In this document: positions 28,069 to 37,488 of the stretch, in pieces
Layout of the letters: the number at the start of each line of letters is the position of its first letter
Numbering within the stretch: the first letter of the stretch is position 1
Source: Pandoraea apista
GTDB lineage: Bacteria; Pseudomonadota; Gammaproteobacteria; Burkholderiales; Burkholderiaceae
Direction of reading: 5' to 3'
Assembly: GCF_001465595.2 (NCBI RefSeq)
Contig: NZ_CP013481.2
Coordinates: 4,340,001-4,404,000 of the forward strand
DNA length: 64,000 nucleotides
Notes under the pieces: generated by a model
What the model saw: only the letters and a program-made list of their open reading frames with translations
Database searches by the model: none
Told to the model about the DNA's origin: nothing
Made by a program: the position numbers and the translations under genes

Positions 28069-30147
28069 ATGAGCCGACTACTGACCGATCTTCGGCGTCA
28101 CAAATTTCTGACGCCGCTCCTCGTCTTCGCCATCCTCGCGATGGTGATGCTGCCGTTGCCGCCGCTGCTGCTCGACACGCTCTTCACGTTCAACATCGTG
28201 CTCTCGATGGTCGTGATTCTGGTGAGCCTGTCGGTAAGGCGACCGCTCGACTTCTCCGTCTTCCCGACCGTCATTCTCGCCACGACGCTCATGCGTCTGA
28301 CGTTGAATGTTGCCTCGACACGCGTGGTGCTGCTCAACGGCAACGAAGGCACCCACGCCGCAGGGAGCGTGATCGAATCGTTCGGCAACGTGGTCATCGG
28401 CGGCAACTTCGTCGTGGGCCTCGTGGTGTTCGTGATCCTGATGATCATCAACTTCGTGGTGGTCACCAAGGGGGCGGAACGTATCTCCGAGGTCTCGGCA
28501 CGATTCACGCTCGACGCCCTGCCCGGCAAGCAGATGGCCATCGATGCCGATCTCAATGCCGGCCTCATCAATCAGGAAGCCGCACAGACTCGTCGGCGCG
28601 AGGTCGGCTCGGAAGCCGACTTCTACGGCGCGATGGACGGGGCTTCAAAATTCGTGCGTGGCGACGCCATTGCCAGCATCCTGATCCTGCTCATCAACCT
28701 GATTGGCGGCGCAGCCATCGGCGTGACGATGCACGACATGAGCGCGGGCGACGCGTTCCGCCAGTATTCGCTGCTGACCATCGGCGACGGGCTGGTCGCA
28801 CAGATTCCGGCACTGCTGCTCTCATCGGCCGCGGCCATCATCGTGACGCGCGTATCCGACGCAGGCGACTTCGAGAAGCAGGTCGGCAGCCAGTTGCTGG
28901 CTTCGCCATCGGTACTGTGGAGCGTGGCGGTGTTGATGTTCGTCCTCGCGGTGATTCCGGGCATGCCGACGCTGCCGTTTCTGGCGTTCGCGGCCGTCAT
29001 GGCATTCGTGGCATGGCGCGTGAGCCAGCGGCGTGCACCCGACGAAGCGGACAACACCGACGCCCTCGAAGCGGCACTGACGGCACACGAACCGCCCGCG
29101 CTCACATGGCACCAACTGCCATTCGTCTCGCCAGTGACAGTCAGTCTCGGCTACCAGATCGTGGGCCTCGTAGACAAACGCGAAGGGGCGCCACTCGTGC
29201 AACGGCTCTACGGCATGCGGCAAACGCTTTCGCAGGCGATGGGCTTCGTCGTGCCTGCGGTCAGGCTCGATACGGGCCTCGGACTCGGGGCGAGCGAATA
29301 TGCCATCGACATAGGCGGCGTGCGTGTCGCGAGCGCCACCTTGCCGCACGACCGGCTCATGGCGATTTCCGCGCCCGATTGCTACGGCGAACTCGACGGC
29401 ATGCCGGCCATCGATCCGTCATTCGGCATGCCCGTCGTGTGGATCGAGCCCGAGCGGCGCGCCCATGCGCTGGGGCTGGGTTATCAGATCGTCGACCCGG
29501 CGGGCGTGATCGCCACGCATGTTCAGGAAGCGATGAAAGCCCATCTGGCGGACTTGTTCACCTATCAGGATGTCACGTCGCTTGGCGAACGGCTGCGAGA
29601 ACTCTCGCCATCGCTTGCCGATGCGTTGGACAAGGCGCTCACGCATCAACAGCAACTGACAGTCATTCGTCTGCTGCTCGCGGAAGCTGTGTCGTTGCAG
29701 GATATCGACGTGCTGGCCACGGCGCTGGTCAACGCATCTACCGTGAGCAAAGAGCCGCTGATGCTGGCCGCCGAGGCCCGCAGCGCGCTCAAGCGACGGC
29801 TGGTTCATGGGCTGATCGGCGACGAGCCGACGCTGCATGTCTACCAGCTCACGACGGACCTGGAGAATTTGTTGCTGGGTGCCTATACGGCCGCGCAACA
29901 GGCGGGCAAGTCGACCGCCGATGCCTTCCCGCTCGACCCACAATTGCTCGAGCAGTTGCAATCGCACATGCCTCAGGCCCGCGAGAATATGAAGCAAACG
30001 GGCCGCGCGCCGATCCTGCTTGTCATGCCGCAGTTGCGTCCCCTACTCTCGCGCTACGCCCGGATGTTCGCGAGCGGTCTGCACGTACTCTCGTATAACG
30101 AGGTGCCGCAGACGAAAGAGATCGAAGTGGCGGGAACGTTGGGATAG
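28069..30147 (+). CDS. flhA: Flagellar export gate protein FlhA
   Basis: 692 residues, normal length. Eight N-terminal membrane helices with the FHIPEP region (LNVASTRVVLLNG, VVVTKGAERISEVSARFTLD, LPGKQMAIDADLNAG, GSEADFYGAMDGASKFVRGD) and a cytoplasmic domain that binds chaperone-substrate complexes. Last gene of fliMNPQR-flhBA, followed by a terminator. Confidence 0.98.
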   Translation: MSRLLTDLRRHKFLTPLLVFAILAMVMLPLPPLLLDTLFTFNIVLSMVVILVSLSVRRPLDFSVFPTVILATTLMRLTLNVASTRVVLLNGNEGTHAAGSVIESFGNVVIGGNFVVGLVVFVILMIINFVVVTKGAERISEVSARFTLDALPGKQMAIDADLNAGLINQEAAQTRRREVGSEADFYGAMDGASKFVRGDAIASILILLINLIGGAAIGVTMHDMSAGDAFRQYSLLTIGDGLVAQIPALLLSSAAAIIVTRVSDAGDFEKQVGSQLLASPSVLWSVAVLMFVLAVIPGMPTLPFLAFAAVMAFVAWRVSQRRAPDEADNTDALEAALTAHEPPALTWHQLPFVSPVTVSLGYQIVGLVDKREGAPLVQRLYGMRQTLSQAMGFVVPAVRLDTGLGLGASEYAIDIGGVRVASATLPHDRLMAISAPDCYGELDGMPAIDPSFGMPVVWIEPERRAHALGLGYQIVDPAGVIATHVQEAMKAHLADLFTYQDVTSLGERLRELSPSLADALDKALTHQQQLTVIRLLLAEAVSLQDIDVLATALVNASTVSKEPLMLAAEARSALKRRLVHGLIGDEPTLHVYQLTTDLENLLLGAYTAAQQAGKSTADAFPLDPQLLEQLQSHMPQARENMKQTGRAPILLVMPQLRPLLSRYARMFASGLHVLSYNEVPQTKEIEVAGTLG

Positions 30148-30216
30148 CGAGGGCGATGAGCAATTCGGTAGACCCGACGGCCTGCTTCACGGTGTCGGGG
30201 ATCGGGCGCCCCTAAG

Positions 30217-30254
30217 AAAAAAAGAGCCAACGGCATGACACCGTTGGCTCTTTT
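30217..30254. terminator. Bidirectional terminator between flhA and flagellin
   Basis: 13-bp stem AAAGAGCCAACGG with CCGTTGGCTCTTT around a seven-base loop, A-rich on the left and T-rich on the right. Ends both convergent flagellar transcripts. Confidence 0.9.
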
Positions 30255-30297
30255 CAGACTTCTCGGCCGAGAGAATTTACCGGCCGGCGCGGCGCAA

Positions 30298-31533
30298 TTA
30301 ACGCAGCAGCATCTGGATCATGCCCGGCATTTCGCCGGCCTTTTGCAGCATTTGCAGATTCACGTTCATCTGCGTTTGCAGCTTGGTCAGCTCCGACACG
30401 GACTCAGCGAAGTCCACTTCGTTCATGCGCGCATTCGCTTCACGCGTGTTTTGCAGCAGCGTCGATTGAACTTCCTCACGGCCGTCCAGATCCATCATGG
30501 CAGCGCCGATGCTGGCTTGCACGGTGGCCAGTTGCGTGATGGCGGCTTCGAGATTGGACATGGCGCTAGCTGCATTAGTCGCGGTATCCAATTGGCGAGA
30601 CGCCGGTTGGGCCTTCGATACGATCAGTTCATCGACCGCCGCGAGAAGGTCACGCTCCTCACTGCCGACAAGCTGGTTACCACCCACCGTTGCCGCTGTA
30701 CGGAACGCACCGGCGAGAGCCGTCTGCATTGCGCCCACGTCGCCATAGGCGTTCACCCCGGCGATTGCGGTCAAGGCGGTCGTCAGCGCGTCGCCCCAGT
30801 TCACGCCACCGGTCTGCTCTTTGGCGAGCAGGGCGGTCATACCCGGCTTTGCATGTAGTTCACCAATCAACGAGATCGCAGCGTCGGCGTTCGGATTCGC
30901 GCCAGTGACGAAACCCATCTTCGCTGCCAGAGTGTCGCCGGCGGCAAACGGTGCCGTCGATTGGGTTCCGAATTGCCCCGTGGCGTCGCCAATGCTCGAG
31001 AAAAGGCTGCCAAGCGCCGCACTGATGTCCAGCGCCTTCGTTTCAGACGCGCCAGCGCCGACTTGCAGGTCGATCTTGCCTTCGGCGAGAATCCCCGTCG
31101 CAGCACCACCCAGCTCCATCTTCAGCAGGTTCTTACCGGCAAACGTCGTGTTGTCGAAGATTGCCTTCAGCGCTTGTGCGTTGTTGGTGTATTGCTGTTG
31201 CAGCGCCGACTTTTCAGCGCCACCCTTCAGGCCATCCTTCGCCTGCGTGGCCAGATCCTTCATGGTCACGAGCAGTTCATTGGCCTTGTCCAGCGCGCCT
31301 TGCGCCACGCGGGTGCTCGACTGAGCGTACTTCATGTTGCCGATCGCCGACTGGGTGCCGCTGGCATGCATGTTAAGCATGGCCGAAATACGGGCTGCGG
31401 CCGGGTCGTTCTTGTACAGGTCGTTCTTCTTGCCGGTCGAAAGATCGCGCATGAGGGCGTTCAGCTTGCCGCTGGTGCTGCGTTGCGAATTCAGCGACGA
31501 CATTTGCGCCACGTTGGTATGCAGATTCAACAT
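30298..31533 (-). CDS. fliC: Divergent lateral-type flagellin
   Basis: 411-residue filament subunit. Conserved coiled-coil ends are recognisable but unusual: MLNLHTNVAQMSSLNSQRST replaces the usual MxxINTN start, LSTGKKNDLYKNDPAAARIS replaces LSSGxRINSAKDDAAG, and the C-terminus is MNEVDFAESVSELTKLQTQM ending MLLR. The middle is Ala/Gly/Thr-rich. AAGGAG precedes the ATG, with a sigma28-like -10 box just upstream. It is the last gene of the minus-strand block, facing flhA. Confidence 0.93.
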   Translation of the reverse strand: MLNLHTNVAQMSSLNSQRSTSGKLNALMRDLSTGKKNDLYKNDPAAARISAMLNMHASGTQSAIGNMKYAQSSTRVAQGALDKANELLVTMKDLATQAKDGLKGGAEKSALQQQYTNNAQALKAIFDNTTFAGKNLLKMELGGAATGILAEGKIDLQVGAGASETKALDISAALGSLFSSIGDATGQFGTQSTAPFAAGDTLAAKMGFVTGANPNADAAISLIGELHAKPGMTALLAKEQTGGVNWGDALTTALTAIAGVNAYGDVGAMQTALAGAFRTAATVGGNQLVGSEERDLLAAVDELIVSKAQPASRQLDTATNAASAMSNLEAAITQLATVQASIGAAMMDLDGREEVQSTLLQNTREANARMNEVDFAESVSELTKLQTQMNVNLQMLQKAGEMPGMIQMLLR

Positions 31534-31559
31534 TGCTAGAGCTCCTTGTTCTGGTGAGC

Positions 31560-31567
31560 TAATCGGC
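31560..31567 (-). promoter_or_regulatory. Sigma28-like -10 element of flagellin gene
   Basis: On the minus strand GCCGATTA, seven of eight to the FliA -10 consensus GCCGATAA. Transcription from here would start about 20 bases before the flagellin ATG, leaving room for the AAGGAG site. The -35 partner (TGAG) is weak. Confidence 0.5.
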
Positions 31568-31694
31568 AGACCGGATTGCCTGCCTCACCGTGCTAAGGCG
31601 TCTCTTCGCGAGATTTGTTAATGCATTCCCGTGGAGATTTTTCCCATCTGCAAGCGCCCCCCGGCAGATCGCTCGTCGAACCCGCAACGCTCGC

Positions 31695-32855
31695 TTACAC
31701 GTCGCCAAGCAACGCACGCACATTCGCTCGCGAGACAGGAACCCCCTTCGGCATCGCGAGCGTGAGTGCCACGAACGGCGGCTGTTTTCCCAGTCGCGAC
31801 GTCCATGCCTTCGCCGATGCCAGCGCAATTTCGAATGCCACGCCATCGGCGGCGCGCTCGCCAGCGAGCTGCGATTTCCCAACGACTTGCGCCGACGCCC
31901 GCGCCGTATGCTTCGCCAACGCATGAGATGCCCTGATAGCCCCCACCATCGACGCCAATGCACGGCGCGCCTGTACGACGGTGTCCGGGCTATCGAGGCG
32001 CCACGTCCGGGGTGCAATGGCATCAGGGGCGTCGCGAAGCGTTGCGCGTTGCGGGTGCGCGTCGACACCTTCGTTCGATTGTGCGATGGCAAAGCGCGAC
32101 GCCAGCGACGGCCATGCCGCGCCAGGCGCGCTCAACACCCAGCCGCTATCCGGAGGGCGCTGGGACGGGGACGGGGACGGTTCCAGCGTGATGCCGTAAG
32201 CCGCCAGTGCGCGGGTCGTGCGGCGACGCAATCCCGCCTCCGACACCGCGTTCGCCAGATCGATCTCCACCCCCGGCTTGTAGGGCCCTGCGGGAAAGAG
32301 CGAGACCTGCTGCGCCTTCGACGCACGCCACTGCGCAGGCGCAACGCCGTCGACGGTAAAACGTCGCGGCGCGTTTCTTTGCACGTCGAAATGCAAACGG
32401 TCGTCGACAGTGCCCAAACTGCCCCGCTCCCGGTCCTGCCATAACGCACCAAGGGCGTCGAGCGACCGGCGTGCCTGCGCTTGCGAGACAGGGTCGTCGT
32501 CCCGCCACCGCGAGAGCGACGTCAATGCCACGCTTGCCGACGCATGCAGTGTCGACAACCACTGCGCACCGGCACTCGCGCGGCTAGCCGAGGCGTGCTG
32601 CGAAATCAGTTCGGTAACTTGTGCAACGCGTCGCTTGTCGAACGGCTCCGCGCCTCGCGACGCAGGCCCGCCCGATACGCCAATGTGCGCGCGCTCGCCC
32701 ACACCCGATGTCGCGTTCGTCAACGCAGTGCTGCCGGGCGCACGCGCCGACGCATCTGCCTGAGAAGCGTCGCCTCTGCGGGCATTCAGACGAGCCGAAG
32801 TCAGTGCGTCGTCGAGTGCGGCACTGCCGGGAATCTCGCGAACGATATCAACCAT
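31695..32855 (-). CDS. Unknown flagellar-locus protein, LafW position
   Basis: 386 residues, Ala/Arg/Ser-rich, without signal peptide or membrane helix. I recognise no domain. It lies between flgL (47 bases away) and the flagellin gene on the same strand. That is where Flag-2 loci carry lafW, a putative hook-associated protein, so a related role is inferred from position only. Codon use is gene-like; the antisense open frame is Arg-rich and looks like a shadow. An ordered core at about 75-250 includes VAQVTELISQHASASRASAG and KPGVEIDLANAVSEAGL, and the C-terminus reads PFVALTLAMPKGVPVSRANV. Confidence 0.75.
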   Translation of the reverse strand: MVDIVREIPGSAALDDALTSARLNARRGDASQADASARAPGSTALTNATSGVGERAHIGVSGGPASRGAEPFDKRRVAQVTELISQHASASRASAGAQWLSTLHASASVALTSLSRWRDDDPVSQAQARRSLDALGALWQDRERGSLGTVDDRLHFDVQRNAPRRFTVDGVAPAQWRASKAQQVSLFPAGPYKPGVEIDLANAVSEAGLRRRTTRALAAYGITLEPSPSPSQRPPDSGWVLSAPGAAWPSLASRFAIAQSNEGVDAHPQRATLRDAPDAIAPRTWRLDSPDTVVQARRALASMVGAIRASHALAKHTARASAQVVGKSQLAGERAADGVAFEIALASAKAWTSRLGKQPPFVALTLAMPKGVPVSRANVRALLGDV

Positions 32856-32902
32856 GAGCGAGATCCTGTTGAGTCAGACGGTGCAAATCCACGGCGAATG
32901 GC

Positions 32903-33811
32903 TTAGATAACGTCGAAGAACGACAACTTGCCCACTTCGGCGTGCGCAGAGCGTGCTGCGGAAATGGCGCGATACATGGCAAGCAGGTCCGGCAAGGCTT
33001 CGGTGGCGCTCGTGCCCTCGATGGCCACGCGGGCCTTCACCAGCACCTCGCCCTGCAATTCATGATCCTTGCGCACGGCGTCGAGGCGCTTCGCGCTCTG
33101 ATCGTTCACAAACTCGGCGTCTGCGATCTGCGCGGCAACCTTGTCGACGGGTTCGGCAAGCGCGCGAAGCACAGAAAGCGATGTCGTACCCGGCGTCGCG
33201 CGTCCCGCATTCGTCAACGTTGTCGCTGCCGCGCCGAGGCGATTGAGCAGGTCCGGCATACCCTGCCAGGCTTGCGACGCGTGGGTATGGAGCATCCCGT
33301 CGCCGATATCCACGGCCGTGGGGGCTTGCGTGGTGGCGCTCAAAATAAAGTTCACCGCCGCAGCGCCCGGGCTGGCCGTGTCGACGATCGGCGCACCGCT
33401 GCTGGCAAAGAGATAGCTGCCGTCTGCACGGCGCGTGTTGATCGCACCGACCAGCCCGGTCATCAACTCGCGAATCTTGTCCGCAGAGGCTTTCGCTTCA
33501 CCGATCTGCAAGGCGTCGGCCTTCAGCGATACCTCATTTTTGAAAGCGCTGAGCCGGTCGTATGCATTCTTGAGACTCACGTTCGCCTGCTTCAGATCGG
33601 CCTCGAGGCTGGCGATCACCTTCGTGCGATGCCCAATGGTCTGCTGTTCGCGGTCGATGCGGGCAATGCGCTCGAAATCGACGGGATCGTCAGTGGCGCG
33701 CAGCACACGTTTTTCTTCGCGCGCGTGATCGGTCATGCGCGCCAGACGTTCGTTCATCTCCCGCAGTACGTGCTCGCGCTCGAAACGGCTGAAGTGGTGA
33801 TTGATTTGCAT
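32903..33811 (-). CDS. flgL: Flagellar hook-filament junction protein FlgL
   Basis: 302 residues. Flagellin-like N- and C-terminal helices (HVLREMNERLARMTDHAREE near the start; ALPDLLAMYRAISAARSAHA near the end) and the position after flgK identify FlgL. Joins FlgK to the filament. AAGGAAA precedes the ATG. Confidence 0.88.
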   Translation of the reverse strand: MQINHHFSRFEREHVLREMNERLARMTDHAREEKRVLRATDDPVDFERIARIDREQQTIGHRTKVIASLEADLKQANVSLKNAYDRLSAFKNEVSLKADALQIGEAKASADKIRELMTGLVGAINTRRADGSYLFASSGAPIVDTASPGAAAVNFILSATTQAPTAVDIGDGMLHTHASQAWQGMPDLLNRLGAAATTLTNAGRATPGTTSLSVLRALAEPVDKVAAQIADAEFVNDQSAKRLDAVRKDHELQGEVLVKARVAIEGTSATEALPDLLAMYRAISAARSAHAEVGKLSFFDVI

Positions 33812-33840
33812 TGTGGTTTCCTTTGGCGACGTTGGGCGGA

Positions 33841-35175
33841 TCAGCGCACCATCGCCAGCGTGGCGTCGAACAACTCGTTGGCGACGGCCGCCACGCGCGC
33901 GTTGGCTCGGTAGAGCTTCATGTAGGACATGAGCGCCCCCCCCGATTCGGTCTCGTCCACGCCTGCCTGCTTTTGAAATTGCGTGCGTGCAGATATCAGC
34001 ACGGCGCCGGCAGACGTTCGGCCGGCGTCGATCTCACTGGCGCGGCGGCCCGTGTCGGCCGCCAGCGCGCTCATGGCTTCGACAAGCGTTCCGATCGTGC
34101 GGCCCGGCAGCGATACCGGCGCGACAATCGCACCTTTCAGGCGCTGCAACGTCTTGCCGTTGCCGTTGACGCTGTCGGCATTGAGATTGAGACCTTGCGC
34201 CGTGGCAAGCGTGCGCGCCAATCTTGGCGCACCGTTCGGGCCGATCGTCAGCGACAGCAGCGGCGTGCCGCTGAAGGATGACGACAGGTCGTCGGCGTGC
34301 GCACGGTTGAGTTGCTCGACGAGCGTGCGGGCGACTTCCGCCACGTCTGCGATGCGTTGATCCAATTCGCGTGTAAGGAACCTGTCGTGCCCCCCCAACC
34401 GGCCGCCAAGCCCGTCTGCCGGCACATTGACCCGCGACGCGCCGGCCACCAGCGCATATCCCCCCGTCGGCAGCGCTTCGAGCTGTGCCGCGCGATTGCC
34501 CAGAACGAGGGGGTGCCCGGCGCGAGTCAGCACGTGATATGCGCCGCTGCTGTCTTCGCGCACATCCACGTCGATAAACGCCGCCAATTCGCCCAGCGCC
34601 TGATCGCGTTGATCTTCGATGGCAAGACGACCGGCTTCATCGGGCGCCAGCCGATGCAGTCGATTGAGGTCGGCCAGCGTGGTCGCCAGGCGATTGACCT
34701 TCTCCACGTCCCCGGTTCGCACCCTGTTGAGGGTCTCGCGCATGCGTTCCAACGCGGAGAACATCGAGTTCGTGCGTTCTGCGACACGCCCCAGCGACGC
34801 GAAAACTTCGTCGGCATGAACATTGCCGCCGACCGTTTGCGCTTCGTGATCGAGCGCCTTGACGAAATCGCGCAATCCGAGCGGATCGCTCGCCACATCG
34901 GTGCCGCCCAGTTGCGTGAGCAAGGCGTCCGCGTGCGGTTTCTGGGCATCGAGTTCGTTCGCGCCGGACACCGCACGCCACAACTGACGCCGCTGCTCCA
35001 GCCCGGCCGCGCGTACGAGTTCCTGCGCCTGCACCGTGCCGTCGGCGCGCGATGTCACTCGCACGTTACGGCGGGTATACGCCGAATTGCCCATCTGCGA
35101 GATGTTGAGCGACTCGTTGTCGAGCAGCGACTGCGCAGTTTTCACGCCTTGCGTGGCGATATTCAGCATGTTCAT
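33841..35175 (-). CDS. flgK: Flagellar hook-associated protein FlgK
   Basis: 444 residues, shorter than typical FlgK (about 550). Begins MNMLNIATQGVKTAQSLLDN and ends in the conserved MSYMKLYRANARVAAVANEL region with FDATLAMVR. Forms the first hook-filament junction layer. Also has LATTLADLNRLHRLAPDEAG, typical of FlgK domain D0-D1. Confidence 0.92.
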   Translation of the reverse strand: MNMLNIATQGVKTAQSLLDNESLNISQMGNSAYTRRNVRVTSRADGTVQAQELVRAAGLEQRRQLWRAVSGANELDAQKPHADALLTQLGGTDVASDPLGLRDFVKALDHEAQTVGGNVHADEVFASLGRVAERTNSMFSALERMRETLNRVRTGDVEKVNRLATTLADLNRLHRLAPDEAGRLAIEDQRDQALGELAAFIDVDVREDSSGAYHVLTRAGHPLVLGNRAAQLEALPTGGYALVAGASRVNVPADGLGGRLGGHDRFLTRELDQRIADVAEVARTLVEQLNRAHADDLSSSFSGTPLLSLTIGPNGAPRLARTLATAQGLNLNADSVNGNGKTLQRLKGAIVAPVSLPGRTIGTLVEAMSALAADTGRRASEIDAGRTSAGAVLISARTQFQKQAGVDETESGGALMSYMKLYRANARVAAVANELFDATLAMVR

Positions 35176-35239
35176 GGTTGGGTGCCTGTCGTGTCGGGTT
35201 TAGCTCGGCATGGGTGCGACGTGGGTGGCTGCCGCGTGT

Positions 35240-35569
35240 TCAGCGGCCCGCCATTTGCCGGACGATCGTGTCGGCAATGCCAAAGGCTCGGCGCGACGCG
35301 AGCGCTTGCGCGACCTGTGTATCGGCCCAGTCGTGCAGGCCGTCGGTCGAGCGGTCGCGCTTGCCCAGCCCGCCGGTACCGTCGCCGTCGTCGCGCAACG
35401 CCTGGGTGGCGCGGCGCATTTCGCCGAGTAGTCGCGCGATGAAGATCGCTTCGAACTGTTCGGCGGCCGCCTCGAGATTCGCGGCCGGAGCGTTCGGTGC
35501 CGCGCCCGCATTCTGCATAGGCGACCCGGGAGCGGAAATTAGCAAATGGTTGTGCGCTATCGGCGTCAT
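35240..35569 (-). CDS. flgJ: Flagellar rod-capping protein FlgJ, short form
   Basis: 109 residues. Carries only the FlgJ N-terminal domain (AAAEQFEAIFIARLLGEMRR near the middle) and lacks the C-terminal glucosaminidase that lets full-length FlgJ cut murein. The single-domain form is known in lateral and alphaproteobacterial systems. Some other lytic enzyme would be needed for rod passage. Eight bases after flgI. Confidence 0.9.
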   Translation of the reverse strand: MTPIAHNHLLISAPGSPMQNAGAAPNAPAANLEAAAEQFEAIFIARLLGEMRRATQALRDDGDGTGGLGKRDRSTDGLHDWADTQVAQALASRRAFGIADTIVRQMAGR

Positions 35570-35577
35570 CGGATATC

Positions 35578-36738
35578 TCAGATCACATGCAGCTCGCCGT
35601 TAAGCGCGCCGGCTTCGTCCAGGGCTTGCAGGATCGCAATCACGTCGTCGGGGGTCGCCCCCGAGCGGCGCAGACTGTCGACGATGGTTTGCAGATCGAC
35701 GCCATCCGGCCAGACCTGAATGTCCATGCCGTCTTCCTGCACGTCGATATTCGAGCGTTGCACCTCGGCCGTACGGCCGCGCGAGAACGGCGCAGGTTGC
35801 GCGATGACGGGCGACTCGGTCACCGTCACGCGCAACGAGCCGTGCGACACGGCCACCGGCCGCACCGTCACGCCTTGCGAGATCACCACGGTGCCCGAGC
35901 GTGCGTTGATCACCGCACGCGGCACCCGGCTCACACCCGGCACGGGCAACGAATGCACGTCGGCCAGAAAGCGCACGCGCGCGTCGGCGTCTTCCGGGGC
36001 ACTCACCTCGACCGTGCTGCCGTTCATGGCCTGGGCCACGCGCTCGCCGAAACGCGTGTTGATGGCGTCTGCGATGTTGGCCGCCAACTGGAAGTCGGGT
36101 CGCTTGAGGCTCAGCCGCATGGCGCCGCCCTCGCCGACCGGCACGGGAATCTCCTGCTCGATCGTCGCCCCATTGGGCACACGTCCGGCAGTCGGTGTGT
36201 TCTTCTGCACGCGCGAGCCGCTGCGCCCCTCGGCCTGCATGGCACTCACCACAAGGTTGCCCTGCGCAAGCGCGTAGGTCTGGCCATCGACCGCGCGAAG
36301 CTGGGTCAGCAGCAACGTGCCACCGCGCAGACTGCGCGCATCGCCCATCGACGACACGGTAACGTCAATGGTCTGCCCGCGCAGGAATCCCGACGGGTAG
36401 GTTCCGCTGACCATGACCGCAGCGACGTTGCGCGAGCGCAATTGCACGTTATCGGGCATGCTCACGCCAAACTGCTTGAGCAGATTGGCGAGCGACTGGC
36501 TGGAGTGGCGCGAGCGCGGGCCGTCGCCAGTCCCCGGGAGTCCCACCACCAGACCGTAGCCGACGAGCTGGTTATCGCGCACGCCTTCCACGTTCACGTA
36601 GTTGCGCACGGTTTGTGCATGGGCCACAGGGGCGGTGACCAATGCCGCGATCGCCGCCGTGACGGCGATCATTGCCGAAAACGACAATGCGGTGAAACGG
36701 TGGGACATGCGCACGAGCGCGTCAGGTATTCCGAACAT
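35578..36738 (-). CDS. flgI: Flagellar P-ring protein FlgI
   Basis: 386-residue precursor with a signal peptide ending near VAHAQ, then RNYVNVEGVRDNQLVGYGLV and GTGDGPRS, the FlgI hallmarks. Makes the periplasmic bushing around the rod. Start at 36738 is supported by GAGGGGAGA seven bases upstream; ATG 36708 is a second option. P-ring assembly normally needs the chaperone FlgA, which is not encoded here. Confidence 0.96.
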   Translation of the reverse strand: MFGIPDALVRMSHRFTALSFSAMIAVTAAIAALVTAPVAHAQTVRNYVNVEGVRDNQLVGYGLVVGLPGTGDGPRSRHSSQSLANLLKQFGVSMPDNVQLRSRNVAAVMVSGTYPSGFLRGQTIDVTVSSMGDARSLRGGTLLLTQLRAVDGQTYALAQGNLVVSAMQAEGRSGSRVQKNTPTAGRVPNGATIEQEIPVPVGEGGAMRLSLKRPDFQLAANIADAINTRFGERVAQAMNGSTVEVSAPEDADARVRFLADVHSLPVPGVSRVPRAVINARSGTVVISQGVTVRPVAVSHGSLRVTVTESPVIAQPAPFSRGRTAEVQRSNIDVQEDGMDIQVWPDGVDLQTIVDSLRRSGATPDDVIAILQALDEAGALNGELHVI

Positions 36739-36750
36739 TCGAATCTCCCC

Positions 36751-37473
36751 TCAGAGCGGCGCGAACTGGCTGTTGAAGAAGCGTGTCAGCCAGCCGGGAT
36801 TGTTGCTGTCGGCAAGCGCTCCGGTACCGAAATACTGAATGCGGGCATTCGCGACACGCAGCGACGACACGCGATTGGTCGTGTCGATATCGCCGGCACG
36901 CACGTAACCGGCAACGCGCACGGTTTCTTCGCCCTGATTCAGGAACAGACGTTTCTCGCCGCGCACATGCAACAACCCACTGGGCAGCACCCGATGCACG
37001 ACAACCGTGATCGCACCGCGTAAGGTGTTCTGCGCCGTACTCGAGCTATCGCCGCGAAAGCCGCGTCGCGCGCCAATTGCCGAGTCGCCCAGGGTGGACT
37101 TACCCATCAGCGTGACCTCGTCGATCGACATGTCGCTGCGTTTGTCCAGTCGCGTACCGGCACGTTTGCTCGCCTGTGTTTGCTCTTGCAGCACGATGGT
37201 CAGCACGTCGCCCGAGCGGAATGCGCGCTGGTCCGACGTCAACGACAGCGCGTTGCCTGCCGAGAAAAGCCCGCCCGCCTGCCCCTGCGACGACATCTCG
37301 GCCACGCTCGGCAGGTCGTCGCTCTCTTCGAGCTGCGGCGGCAGGTAACCCGCACAGCCCGTGAGCGCGGCGGCGAGCGCCATCGCGACCGCCGCACGCA
37401 TGGCACGTCCCGCGCGCACGCCGCGATGGGTCATGCGGGCATCGCGCGGCAGAGGGCGGGTCGCGTCCGTCAT
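36751..37473 (-). CDS. flgH: Flagellar L-ring lipoprotein FlgH
   Basis: 240-residue lipoprotein precursor, lipobox LTGC, mature start CAGYLPP. Family motifs include RSGDVLTIVLQEQTQASKRA and VVVHRVLPSGLLHVRGEKRL, ending PGWLTRFFNSQFAPL. Outer-membrane ring of the basal body. ATG 37473 has ACGGAG at the right distance; the ATG six bases earlier is too close. Confidence 0.96.
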   Translation of the reverse strand: MTDATRPLPRDARMTHRGVRAGRAMRAAVAMALAAALTGCAGYLPPQLEESDDLPSVAEMSSQGQAGGLFSAGNALSLTSDQRAFRSGDVLTIVLQEQTQASKRAGTRLDKRSDMSIDEVTLMGKSTLGDSAIGARRGFRGDSSSTAQNTLRGAITVVVHRVLPSGLLHVRGEKRLFLNQGEETVRVAGYVRAGDIDTTNRVSSLRVANARIQYFGTGALADSNNPGWLTRFFNSQFAPL

Positions 37474-37488
37474 CGTCATCTCCGTCCG

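Noticed and set aside
31590..32444. Plus-strand open frame opposite the unknown flagellar gene
   Set aside because: Very Arg-rich shadow composition; the minus-strand frame fits operon direction and codon use.
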